Position numbers and translations under genes: made by a program | Assembly (NCBI GenBank): GCA_018902385.1 | Contig: JABSSW010000007.1 | Coordinates: 372,001 to 436,000 of the forward strand | Source: Physcia stellaris | Taxonomy: Eukaryota; Ascomycota; Lecanoromycetes; Caliciales; Physciaceae | Reading direction: 5' to 3' | DNA: 64,000 bases | Part shown: piece after piece, positions 34,597 to 45,530 of the stretch | How the letters are laid out: every line of letters starts with the position of its first letter | How positions within the stretch are numbered: the stretch's first letter is position 1 | The notes under the pieces: generated by a model | Databases searched by the model: none | Seen by the model: the letters and a program-made list of their open reading frames with translations, nothing else | Told to the model about the DNA's origin: nothing

Positions 34597-34699
34597 TAGG
34601 AGACCATAGCTACGAGGAGTCTCTGTGTGGCCTACATGAACCTACTACCCTTAGGACTTGTCCTGAGCCGAACCTGGCTGCTTCTTGTATCCGACCATG

Positions 34700-34935
34700 T
34701 TACTAACCCATCGCGTGCCCTGTTATCCCATGGTCTGTCAGTAAAAATGGTACAATTTCTTGGGATAGACCGACACATCTACAAATTACCCGACTTAGAA
34801 CCGGATCAGAACACGATGTTTTTGTCGAATCGTCTTCATATGCTCTGTGCTAGCCAAGGGCACGCGTCTTGTCATAATGGGAATATTGGCGTCGATTTAT
34901 TGAAGGCACGATCACATGACACCAGACCATGCTGC
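34700..34935 (+). repeat. Diverged direct repeat A, upstream of MFS gene
   Basis: It aligns collinearly with repeat B at about 37155-37385. Shared words in the same order and spacing are ATCCCATGG-CTG, TTACCCGACTT, GATGT...TCGTCTTCATATGCT-TGT, ACGCGT-TTGT, CA-AATGGG and ACACCAGACCATG. The two copies are about 2.45 kb apart, point the same way and bracket the transporter gene. Identity is partial, so the duplication is old. I see no coding similarity to a known family. Confidence 0.6.
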
Positions 34936-35124
34936 GGTGTCGAGTACCACCACAAAGTACCACATGCCCAAACATACAAGATCACCGTCATCGGGCTACT
35001 ACTCTCGGTCCATCGCGTTGGTTCTTCATCCTGCGTTCAGTTCCCCGAACAAGTTTTTTTATGTTTGTGAGCGCTACTTTCCTGGTCGCACTCCCATTGA
35101 ATTCTAGAAATCTTTTGGCAAGTT

Positions 35125-36961
35125 ATGGCGACATCTGTACTTCCGCAGGACTCGATTGCTGTGAATGCACCTACACAACGCTATTCAATTTTCACACGTA
35201 ACGAGAAACGATATATAGTCCTCCTGATTGCGTTGGCAGGATGGTTCTCAACACTAAGTAGCTTTATTTACTATCCCGTTATTGCACTCGTCGCAAAGGA
35301 TCTCCACACGTCTATTGCGAGAATCAACCTAACAGTCACCTCATACCTTGCGGTTTCGGGAATTGCACCAGCGTTTGTAGGCGACGCAGCTGATATGCTC
35401 GGCAGACGACCGTTGTACGTCGTCACATTGGTCATTTACGTTGCTGCGAACATAGGTATCGCACTGCAAGGCTCCTTCATTGCGCTACTACTACTTCGGA
35501 TGCTACAAAGTTTGGGAATATCGGGTAGATTCGAGCAAATCTCCACTAGATTTATCTCTGACGTGCCTCCCGCTAGGTACCTTTTCCATCGCTTACGGCG
35601 TCATTGCCGATATATCGACGCCTGCAGAAAGAGGTTCTTATGTAGCTGCTCTATCATTTGGGTAAGTATAATATCCTTTGAAATGCATAGCCTTTAATAT
35701 CGATAGTATTACGACCGCCCCAAGCGCCGGGCCGCTCATTGGCGGAGCACTTGGCAACAGCGTTGGGTGGAGATGGATATTCTGGTTCCTCTGCATCCTC
35801 TCTGGGTCTTGCTTAATCGCCATGTCCCTCACGCTACCAGAAACCGCGAGGAATCTGGTTGCAGATGGCAGCGTGAGTCCTCCAAAGCTTTCTAGGTTGC
35901 CGATAAAAGGATTGATGCATGGTCAACGAAAACCCGAAAGCGAAACTGAAACCTGTCGAAAGAAGATCACCTGGCATATACCAAATCCCATGAAGAGTCT
36001 GATAATACTAGCTCGAAAGGACACTTTATGTCTTGTAATAGGTGGCGGTATAGTCTACATGGTATACTGTTGTCTCCACGCCTCCCTCTCGTCTCTCTTC
36101 ATCGAGGTGTACGGCCTCAACCAGCTGGAGGCCGGTTTGATATACCTTCCATTTGGTGCTGGCAGTACTATTTCCACACTTTTTTCAGGCAAGCTCATTG
36201 ATCGTGACTACCGTCGTGTAGCTGAGAAGTATTCTTTGCCTGTTGAGAAGGTTAAAGGAGACGACTTAGCCCATTTTCCAATTGAGGAAGCTCGGACACA
36301 AAGTGTATTCTTGCCTCTTGCTATCGCAACGACGACAGTAGTAAGTTTTGGATGGACATTACAAGCTCGAGCTGTGAGCAACGAATTCTGCAATAAGCCA
36401 TCGAAATGGATGTTGACGGCTTCTAGCATATCGCAATCCCTCTCGTGCTGCAATTCATTGCAGGACTTGCGATACAGACATGCTTCAACGTAAGTAGCCC
36501 CTTGACGGATTCAAGCCTTCCAGCAGACTTGTTTCAATCACCATTGACTTCTTCAGATCAACAACACACTCCTGATCGACATTAATCAGGAATCTCCAGC
36601 TGCGGCACAGGCATCCAGTAATATTCTTCGATGTGCATTTGCTGCACTAGCTGTAGCCGTGCTACAAGACATTCTGGATGCTGTAGGAGCTGGGTGGACG
36701 TTTACAATCCTCGGCCTTCTCTGTCTGATCACAGTCGGACTTTACCTGCTTATTCGTAAGAAGGGCATGGAGTGGAGACTGGAAAGCAAAGGGCAATCCA
36801 AGGTTCATTCTACACAGACCTTGGGCCACTCAGTTGATGTCGAACGACTGCAGGAATCTAATCATCAAACGTTAAATGATATTGGCCACATAGTAGAAAG
36901 GGAAGTAGAAAAGAGTTTGGATCACTCTCCCCGAACAAAACTGAGCACCGAGACAATATGA
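35125..36961 (+). CDS. MFS drug:H+ antiporter (DHA1-like)
   Basis: Five exons (35125-35524, 35577-35661, 35707-36373, 36427-36489, 36557-36961) close to 539 residues without stops. The protein has about twelve hydrophobic segments. The loop 2-3 signature is present as GDAADMLGRRPLY (canonical G.laDr.GRRp), and the antiporter motif in helix 5 appears as APSAGPLIGGALG. The central cytosolic loop is long (about residues 250-300). The last helices are LAVAVLQDILDAVG and WTFTILGLLCLITVGLYLLI, followed by a charged C-terminus. The closest groups are fungal DHA1 multidrug and quinidine-resistance-type transporters; the substrate cannot be told. Unlike the esterase relic next door it is intact, which argues for continued selection. 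It lies between direct repeats A and B. Confidence 0.87.
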
Positions 36962-37971
36962 ACATATGTCGCCCGACTTAGGAACGAAATTGTCTCCAAA
37001 ATTCCTTTCATAATCAAGCAGTCTTTACCCAACCTATTAATACTACACTTAAAGAGGACGTTGTCAATCTTTGACTGACAAATTGGAGCGATTCCTACCA
37101 GTGGAATGCCAGAGTATTTTTAGTCCGACTAACCAAGGAAGGTCCAATGCGGTCAGCCAGTCGCTAACTTCATGCTTCATCCCATGGCCTGGTACTTGGT
37201 GATTCTAATTTTTATATTCCAGCCCTGACGGACCTGCGGTTACCCGACTTGGGGCGGGATTAGAAGAAGATGTCTCTTTCATGTCGTCTTCATATGCTTT
37301 GTACCAGAGACGGGTACGCGTTGTGTCACAATGGGTAGGCAGTGGCGATGCATCAGGGGAACATAGCACCACACCAGACCATGGGATAACAGTAGGTCCT
37401 AGTTTGATCACGATGCCAGCAAGCTGCTATCAAAAGGCACTGTACAGCAGGGCAATGCCGTCATTGGGTTGGTCCGAAGCGGCGTGCTCCTGTACGAGTC
37501 CCTAGGCATCATTAGGGTCTATGCATGTTGGTGAGAGAACCGTTAGAATTCTCGCATTGACAATGTGCTTGACAGGGTATTGATCGTTTCCTTGCAGACG
37601 GTCATTAGTCGGATCTTTTGGCAGTATGACATGGTTTATCTGTGTTCGATTGCAAAGCAGCTCAATCCACAGATTTCCGACATGGGCTCTATGCAGGATA
37701 TTCACTTCTAAATCTTACCTTATCGATGTGCCGATGTTGTGTGCAGACCTGCTGTGATCTTACAAGCCTTATCTCAGCTTCATTTGCCTTCAACACAAGT
37801 CCCGAGCTGAATGGCAGTTCTGACCACCTTGGTAGGTTCTTTAGTATTTCGACTGAATCCAAGTTAGAGGTATCCTAAATTTCGACGTCTTCTAGCTTAC
37901 AAAGTCTTTCCGTGACAACCTTTCATCTTGTCGCTGACCCACTGACAGTGAAGATAAGTTTGTGATAATAT
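36962..37971. other. Intergenic with repeat B
   Basis: About 1 kb without a supported gene between the MFS stop and the CorA-like stop. Repeat B takes up about 37155-37385. An open stretch around 37400-37520 has a protein-like look (VRSGVLLYESLG in one frame) but no family match. Confidence 0.4.
37155..37385 (+). repeat. Diverged direct repeat B, downstream of MFS gene
   Basis: This is the partner of repeat A. The best-aligned core is about 37240-37384 against 34787-34931, both about 145 bp, with a further matched word ATCCCATGG 62-64 bp upstream in both. No terminal inverted repeats or target duplication could be fixed by eye. Confidence 0.6.
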
Positions 37972-39614
37972 TCAAGGTCCCACCAGAGTCTCATCAGTAG
38001 TCGATCGAGCTGCCTTGTCCTTGGCTAGTCGCCTTCTGCCATTTATTCCTATTCTTACCAAAGTATTACACCACTTTATACCAGTCTCCAACAGCTTGCT
38101 GGCTTTCCGAGCTTTTGCGTGCTCCAATCTTATTCCTTTGGTACGCTGACTGTAGAAAAACCAACTCCCAATGGTGACAAACGTGAGTGGTATTGCCAGA
38201 ACGACGAATATCCAGAATTGAGGCGAGACTTGGAAGCCAGCATCCGATCCTGAGGGGGAATAGGTAAACAAATTGGTTCCAAGCACTGTCTGCATAAATC
38301 AGATTTCCCAATTGGCTAAGTAGAAGTAGTAAAGGAACGCGGCTTACGGCAATGAAGGTCGCAGGCATATAGAGGAGGGTGACGAAAGTTATCACTCGGA
38401 CTGTGGTACTGTCACTGACGATCTCTGTTGTCAATTTCAGCACTCCTCCAGAAATGTCTACCCCAGTCGCTTGATGCCGAAGGTTGAGGGCAGCTGAAAG
38501 CTTTTTGTTTAATGAAAGGTTAGTCTCTGAATCAGGAGAGGTACTGCCATTTAGTGCTCTCGAACGTACCATTGTAAGAATACCTTGCATACGGCGCTCA
38601 AGTGATCCGGCACTTTCAAGAAGACCGCCTGTCAGTGTCTTGTATATTTTTAGCTCATACAAAAATTGTCGTCGATAATGTACGCTTTCCGACTTGCCCT
38701 CGACCTCAATCGAGAGATCAACGTGTTCGAGAGCTTCCAGAATACAAAAAATCTCGAGTGTCGCTCTGAGTCTAGGCGACACCAAGAATACACGGTCTTG
38801 CAAATAATGTAGTCGTTGCAGTTGCTCTTGCCCATTTTCATAGTCGCTCAAATCATTCCACTGAATTGTCAGCACCATCTGTGCCTGGTAACCATAGATC
38901 AGTACCTCGTACAAGGAATGCAGGTGATGGTATAGATGTAATGTGCAATACTGACTATGTCTTCAAAATTGCTGTTCAGCGCAGTGAGATACAACTGCCA
39001 GTTGTGAATATACGACGATAAGATGATTAGATGAACATCAAGCAATGATATGAAGCAGCTCTTAGGCTGTTCCACTTCGTACCTTTTCAGGTTTTCAACG
39101 CTGCTCTGGACTGCTGAGTGCTTCTGAGCTTGAAGCAGAAGAGAGAAACCGCAATCGTCTTGGCGTGAATAGTGTTGGTACAATCCAAGCTGTCGTGTTG
39201 TCCAATATCGGATATCACTTTCCTTGGCGCCTTCAGCAAGTTCAACGTACGTTAATAAATACTGAAGGTCTAATCGTCGTCAGCAAGATTTTCAGCTCTT
39301 TCCATTACCTTTACACAAGGGGACCAACCAAAAGCTGATTCTATTTTTTGCCGAAAGGCTACACGAGCCATGCCCGCGACACCGTTCCCTGGTTTCTGGC
39401 CGAACGCCAGGATGATGTCAAGAAATCTTACTGGGATGCTGTATTTTTGTAGTATTCTGATCAGATTTCGCTCAGTAATCCCAAAAGGACTAACAGAGTT
39501 TTCGGCACATATGGAACTTAGTAACCGGTGAGCAAGCTCTTGGGTTTTCTGTGTAGAATAATCAAGGATGGAGCAGGCTCGGGAGCTTTTAAGAAGGCTT
39601 ACAGGATGCGGCAA
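37972..39614 (-). CDS. CorA-like membrane protein (fungal family), N-terminus unresolved
   Basis: This belongs to the fungal CorA-like group related to Mg2+ channels. The N-terminal domain has SPFGITERNLIRILQKY and ILAFGQKPGN, then YLLTYVELAEG after a 47-nt intron (39308-39262). The long helical stalk includes QLQRLHYLQDRVFLVSP. The membrane end has TTVRVITFVTLLYMPATFIA, then after an intron (38347-38290) TVLGTNLFTYSPSGSDAGFQ in place of the GMN loop, and a second helix FWIFVVLAIPLTFVTIGSWF. An intron near 38955-38885 is also needed. No ATG opens the first exon in frame, since a stop lies upstream near 39650, so a small 5' exon is missing or the 5' end is damaged. Without a GMN loop, Mg2+ transport should not be assumed. 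Confidence 0.75.
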
Positions 39615-41444
39615 GCACCTTCTGCTAGACTTGGCTTTAGCGAATCGTCCTCAACTTTCATGTTATTTTGTTAATACAGTTCTGTTCAGGACAAATTGGA
39701 CTCGAGGCGGACGCGGGAGTTCTCGATAGCCTTACTCTCATAATCGGCATGAAGTCGTCACCCCACTTACCTTTTAGTTCAATAGCTATCAAAGCTTGGC
39801 TATCATGCTTCTTGGAGCAAAGTTTGTGGCTATTGTCGTGTATCTTGAGCATATTCGGATGAGGATACAGGGCGTATGCTGGCCACTGGTGCGTACTATC
39901 CGTTGTAATTGATGGCCATTGATTGTCGGGAACTTCCAAGAGGCTACCAAGGGTCGCCTCTTCCTTGTTGTCTTGCATTTGTGTGTCAATCTCGTCATTC
40001 GCTCAGGATCAGACGCTGAAGCGGTAGCTATGTTGGCACGCAATCTCTACAGAGAAATTAAGAAAAGATGTCATGGTCCAATTTGAATATACGATCTGGA
40101 GCAATTATACCTCAGTCCACGGAAGTGTATGTAGGACGAGGGCGTAATGCTGTGCCGAAACCGTTGGTTATGGTGTATTCCAACTCAACACCGAGGTCAG
40201 GCATATCACTCGAGGTGCTTAGGGGAATGTGTGTAGGTCTAGTATGTTCTGGAGTCTGAGTGGAATTCTTATCCCGATCGGCTTAGCCGGCTACTGCTCG
40301 CTTGTGACCAATCAAATCAAGGCCAAGCGATCCATAGCCCGACACGAGTTACGACAACAAGTACAACAGTACCTCCGCACGACCTCGAGTACTCGATCTC
40401 ACGAGGGAGTGCTTCTCCTGAGCGAGTGCACGTTGACAACACCCTAACCTTGGGCAGCGCCAAAGGGCCTAGGTTGACTCGAAAAGCTCAGGGTTAGCCG
40501 CAGCGTGCACTGCCTCGGGATATCGAGTAGAGCAGGCAGACCGCGTTTAGGGAAGCTAGGTGGGCACCTCAATTCATCAATTAGCTGTGCTTCTGCTTCA
40601 GCACAAGAATCATGTCTGCAAAGTCTGTGAAGCTGAGCCGGGCGATGGACGGCTCAACGCAGCTCAAGATTCGATTTGTCTTTGTGTGCCCACAAACATT
40701 CGCAGCATTCTCGTTATCTTCAGTAGTCACGCTGCATCCCCCGTTTTGTCCTCCATTTGCCACAATCGAGGCTCCATTGCCACAATCGAGGCAGATTACG
40801 AATTGACAATTTGGAGGCGAGCTTGAGGAAGCTGCCCAAGGCATAACACAGACTATGTCCCTTCCCGTTTCGCAACACTGCTAGCCTGAGGGTTTTTCAC
40901 AGCCACTGCTCAGCAATATGGACATCCTATTCTGCCGCCATTCAATCGCCCCACTACACCATTGGGTGCTCTGTATGCCTTGAATCGCCACCCAGGCGAC
41001 CACAGGATGTCAGATACGGGGTCATAGTAGCCATAAGTGACTCGGAGGTCAGTCTGATCAGCTGTTCCCTGCGCCTTGCGTAGTAATGATTGTCGCTTAA
41101 TCTTCTTCACAGGTGTTAGAGTATGCTCGGACCGTTTTTTTTTTGGACTAGCATATTAGTAGCTTTGCGCCCGAATTTTCAAGTGTCTTCTTCCCATTGG
41201 TATACTGTGTGGATGACTTTTTGCCCGTTCTTCATATCGAAGTGACTACTACCTCTTCGCAGAGGCAACCCATAAGCAAAGAGTGCCCTAATCCACCTCC
41301 GACATCTTAACGTCTAGGTATGAGTCAAATCGAAGAAACTCTAGGCGCTGAACTCAACGGTCAAAGGGTTGGTTCCCACACTCAACTTCAAGATTGGACT
41401 TGAGAGGCTTGCTAGAGTGCTATTTTGACGACGACTTTGAGGAG
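39615..41444. other. Intergenic between CorA-like and AAA ATPase genes
   Basis: About 1.8 kb with several short open frames on both strands and no recognisable domain. At 40751-40793 a 19-bp word (CCATTGCCACAATCGAGGC-like) is repeated in tandem. An ATG at 41321 opens a short frame that stops before the ATPase frame and could be a 5' exon or upstream ORF of it. Confidence 0.4.
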
Positions 41445-44400
41445 ATGGAAAACAAACCAGCGCCTCTAGGCTTGGATAAGTCTACTGCGATTGCCACTCC
41501 TCCGAAGAGCGCGTCTGGTGTCAAAAGGCTCTACAATGATGCCAATGATCATGTTGCTAATGACGAAGTATCAAACGATGAGCTGGAGGCTCATGATGGT
41601 GTACTAAATGGCAGCAAAAGACTTAAGACGTCAGATAAGTCCGTCACAGATGCTGCAGAGACCACCATTTCAACTGCCAGCCCAGGAGACCACGAGCCCA
41701 CATCCGACAGAGCACTTATTAAATCCTCTTGGCCCGACATTCTCTACCGTACAAAAGCCAAGGACGAGGAATCCGAAAAGTCCAATTACTACTATAGCGA
41801 TCAGAAATACGAGGAGTGGTCGGATCCATTGAAAGATGACGACAAAACATCAGCGTCTTTGATTGAAATAATCAGAGACGTTGTCGGCAGCTGGCATGAC
41901 GAGGCAAAATCGAAGCCAAAGTCAATGGACAAGGATCAATGGAGAGACAAGAACCGGCACGTCAAGTTCGGAGAAGAATTCATGATTAAAAAACAGAAGC
42001 GGCCACTAATGTGGATCCACGATCCTGTCTGTCGTTCTATGATGAGGTTTCTTATTGAGTATGACCCTAGCCAATTCACTGCGGGCGACTATTTGTCTGT
42101 TCACTGGCCGTGGCATACTCTTATGCACTACCATGAAGAAATAGAGAATCTACGTGAAAGAATCAAGAATGGGGAAGCTACAGACTTTCAGGTCTCTGAA
42201 AGGGGTGAGATTATCGAAAATGAGGAGAAAATTCGCAGAATCGACCTTCTTTTGGAACAGATCAAAGATGTATACACATTGGAGGTCAGGCCTGAGTTGC
42301 AGAAACACAGTGCTTCCAGATTGGCCGACTTCAAAAAGCTATGGTTGCTCTTCAGGCCGGGCGAGGAGGTCTATACGCGTGTGAATGGCGAATTAGCTGC
42401 TTTCATTGTCCTTTCCCATACCAATCACTCAACCCCGGACTCAGTCAATCAATTACTCGTCCAAGTGTGGAATCTTCGTGTTGTTGCAGGTCGTTTGGTG
42501 CGACACATGTCGCGTGTCACCATCGACGAATTCGAGGGTAGTCGCCTGATTGATACTCTACCTGTGTTTCCCTGCAAATATGCTGGACCGAAGCATGAAG
42601 CTCAGGCGCAGAGGGAAAAATTGATTGAGAGAGGCAAAAAGTATTTCAGTATTATCAAACAGCGCCATGCGTACATGGATCACAGGGGACTAACGCAGGA
42701 CTCGGAACCCAGAATTGTGAGCTCGCCACTTCTCTTCACTTGCTGACTATTTCCATGCCCGTAAAAGGTTTCTGACACAGTTTCCAGTATAATGGCAGAG
42801 TTATAATCGACCCGATGTCGTATGTCAAATACGTATCCAAGATTGGCGAATCCAAGATTGCCGAATCCACGGTTGGCGAGTCCCGCAAGGACTGGGACTG
42901 GGACTGGTGGAGGCTACTACCTCGGAAAGAGTCCAACTCTGTCCAATTTGAACCACTCAAACCAAATGACGTAATCCAGCCCGAGGATAATGGCGGTGGT
43001 CAGCTATGGAAGAAGTACAACGGCCTCGACCCCACAGATCCGACCACGCAGGAACCTGGTTTTCTCGAAGATCGCCATTTCTTGCTCTTACCACAGAATA
43101 TACGAGGATTCTCGCTAAGGGACAAGCAGTGGGGTAAGTGATGCAGCAGAACTAGATGTTGGCCAATCTAGGCTTCATACTTTTGATGCTAATTAAATGA
43201 CATTGACAGAGACGTATGATGTGGACTCTCTCTCGGAAATCGTTTGGTGTAGGCAGGATATGAAGGATCCGTTCCCAGGACTTATTCTCGACGAAGAGAA
43301 GAAGAAAATAGTACGGGCAAACTGTCGTACTGCTGAATCGCGCCGATTATCGCCTGATTTGGCTGCTGATCAGATCGGAGGGAAGGGTGAAGGAACTGTC
43401 TTCTTACTTCATGGTATGATCTCACCATCGAGCGTAGTTTTCGTGTTTGGTACGGCTAACTCTCACCATGTGCAGGTCCGCCTGGTGTTGGGAAAACCCA
43501 TACAGTTGGTATGTGAAGGACCTTGCTTTTCCAATGCTCTTCCCCGAGTCCGCTAACAGTCTTCAGAGTGCATCGCCAACTACACAAGGCAGCCGCTCCT
43601 CTCTTTGAGCGGCTGCGATATTGGCGCGACCGAGAGTTCTGAGACCAAGGTCCAACATTGGTTCGATCTATCCAAAGCATGGGATGCGCTTATTCTGATC
43701 GACGAGGCGGATATTTTTTTGACTTGGCGACAGCCTGACAAGCTCCATAGAAATATCTTGGTCACAAGTAAGTGATTGGTACTTAAAGCTAGATGCATGA
43801 GATAAGATACTAAATTTTATGGATAGCCTTTCTACGAACAATCGAGTCATTTCCGGGGACTATATTCTTAGTAAGCTTAAGATGCTGGAGGTTTTCCAAT
43901 TTCGGGGTCTCTTTTACTTACTCGCTTCCTTCGCAGACCACGAATCGGATCGGCCAATTAGACCTTGCTATCAATTCTCGCGTTGATGTTGCCATACCTT
44001 TCGCTTCGTTCGACTTCGAAAGCCAAAAGAAACTCTGGATGCAGTATTTTGAAACCATCAATAAGAGCGGACGAGGCGGGAAGGGGGTCTATATCAAAGA
44101 CACTGCTATTACTGCATTCCTTGCTGACGAAATCGTCAAGACAAGTGGACTCAGTGGCCGAGAGATCCGGAATGGTATCTATTGATCAATCCTTTCCCGA
44201 CATCAGGGTCCAACTGCTGACTGACACAAGCTTTCAAGCAATCAATCAAGATCGCCAGGCACGATACTCAACTTCATGATCGCCAGCTGCCGGAAAGCTT
44301 CAAATTGAAGCTCAAACACCTTATACAAGCAATTGCAAATTGTAAAGACAAGACCCAGCACATCGTGAAAGCCAATGGAGTACGTGATGAGTCGGAGTTG

Positions 44401-44475
44401 GCCGATATGAGAAGTGAACGTCAACTTGTCACACCAAAAAGGACGGACACCAATGATCGAGAGGTAGCACCTTAG
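41445..44475 (+). CDS. AAA+ ATPase of the fungal DUF7025-containing group
   Basis: Eight exons (41445-42716, 42788-43133, 43210-43413, 43476-43508, 43567-43767, 43827-43870, 43937-44174, 44231-44475) close to 860 residues. The N-terminal third is acidic and variable. Residues about 190-420 carry the domain usual in this family (WIHDPVCRSMMRFLIEYDPS; LWLLFRPGEEVYTR). The AAA core is assembled by splicing: Walker A GPPGVGKTHT, Walker B LILIDEADIF, sensor 1 TTNRIGQLD, and the Arg-finger region INSRVDVAIPF. A helical lid follows (SGREIRNAFKQSIKIA). Such proteins are numerous in filamentous fungi and uncharacterised; relatives of Bcs1 and spastin share the core. The first ATG of the long frame is at 41445, and an upstream exon cannot be excluded. 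Confidence 0.87.
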
Positions 44476-45530
44476 ATGTGGGATCTTCTTGGTATCACGA
44501 GATGTATCGACCTGAGTGTTGTTGAGACTGCAGGGGTTGCCGAGGAGCTTTGGTGGATTAGGTGCCCAAGGAATTTCCAATGGTTCGGAATCGGACAGGA
44601 ACTCGAATGGGATGTCCATGGGACTCTTGAATCTTCGCATATGGCTTGGTGGCCATTTGTATGGGGTTGGTAGTATTTGACGGACAAGCTTTTCCTGCTT
44701 CTCTTGCTCTTCAACCATAAGCTTCAAAACTATTGTCTTGCATGTGGACCTCTTTGCCAGTATTGATTTCGAGTAAGGTGGATGGATTAAGTAGGATTTT
44801 GCCTGGGTAATTACGAGCACGCCCCCAAATTTGTACGAGTACACTGTACTCCAACTTTGGGAAATGGAGGGCTGTTCCCTTAGAGCACCCTTTAAGGCCT
44901 TTATGATAGAGGCAAACCCAAACATTCCGGAGAAAATTGCCTCCAACACTCCCTTAGGCCCCCATGCAGACCCCACGTAGGCCCCACGTAGGCCCCAATT
45001 AGCCCTTGGAGGCCCCCGAGGGAATCGCCAAAAGGTCTTACTAGCATTGTCTCCAACAACTCACACTTGGCACAATTTCCCTGTTATGTTTAATCGCCCA
45101 AACGTTCTTCAAAGCGCTGCAGGAAAGCATTGAGTCAGTGAAGTCTATGAATTTTTCAGAACACTATTGAGAGAGATATGCACCGGTCTGCAAGTTCCAA
45201 TAAAGATGCGAGCTTCTTCCGGCGAAACATTCGAGTTACTAGAGAGCCTCTAGGGTCCTTTGGCGCGTCTTCGGAGGTCGCGCGGGTGGACTTTTGGATG
45301 GGTTCCCAGATTACAATTGAAAGAGCGTGATCTACAGAACCAGGTGTGTGGTTGTTGGTTAACGTTTTGTTGGTAACAAGTCTCACTACTACATACGTGA
45401 AAGAACAGAAGACCAAATGGAGGCATAATCCAGATCTTCCCCAAAGAACCATTCTTTTCCAATGAAATCGTTTGCAGGACGCAAGAACGACAAGAACCGA
45501 TATTTTAGAATTTCCCATCTATGCGACGCT
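44476..45530. other. Convergent intergenic region, AAA ATPase / kinase fusion
   Basis: About 1.05 kb between converging stops. The long minus-strand open frame over 44242-44976 is half antisense to the ATPase and has no domain. At 44945-45000 there is a C-rich run with a short tandem (CCCCACGTAGG twice). The word ATTG-CTCCAACA occurs at about 44937 and 45047 in the same direction. Confidence 0.4.

Noticed and set aside
44242-44976. 244-codon minus-strand open frame
   Set aside because: Half is antisense to the AAA ATPase last exon, no domain is visible, and the other half covers the C-rich intergenic run.
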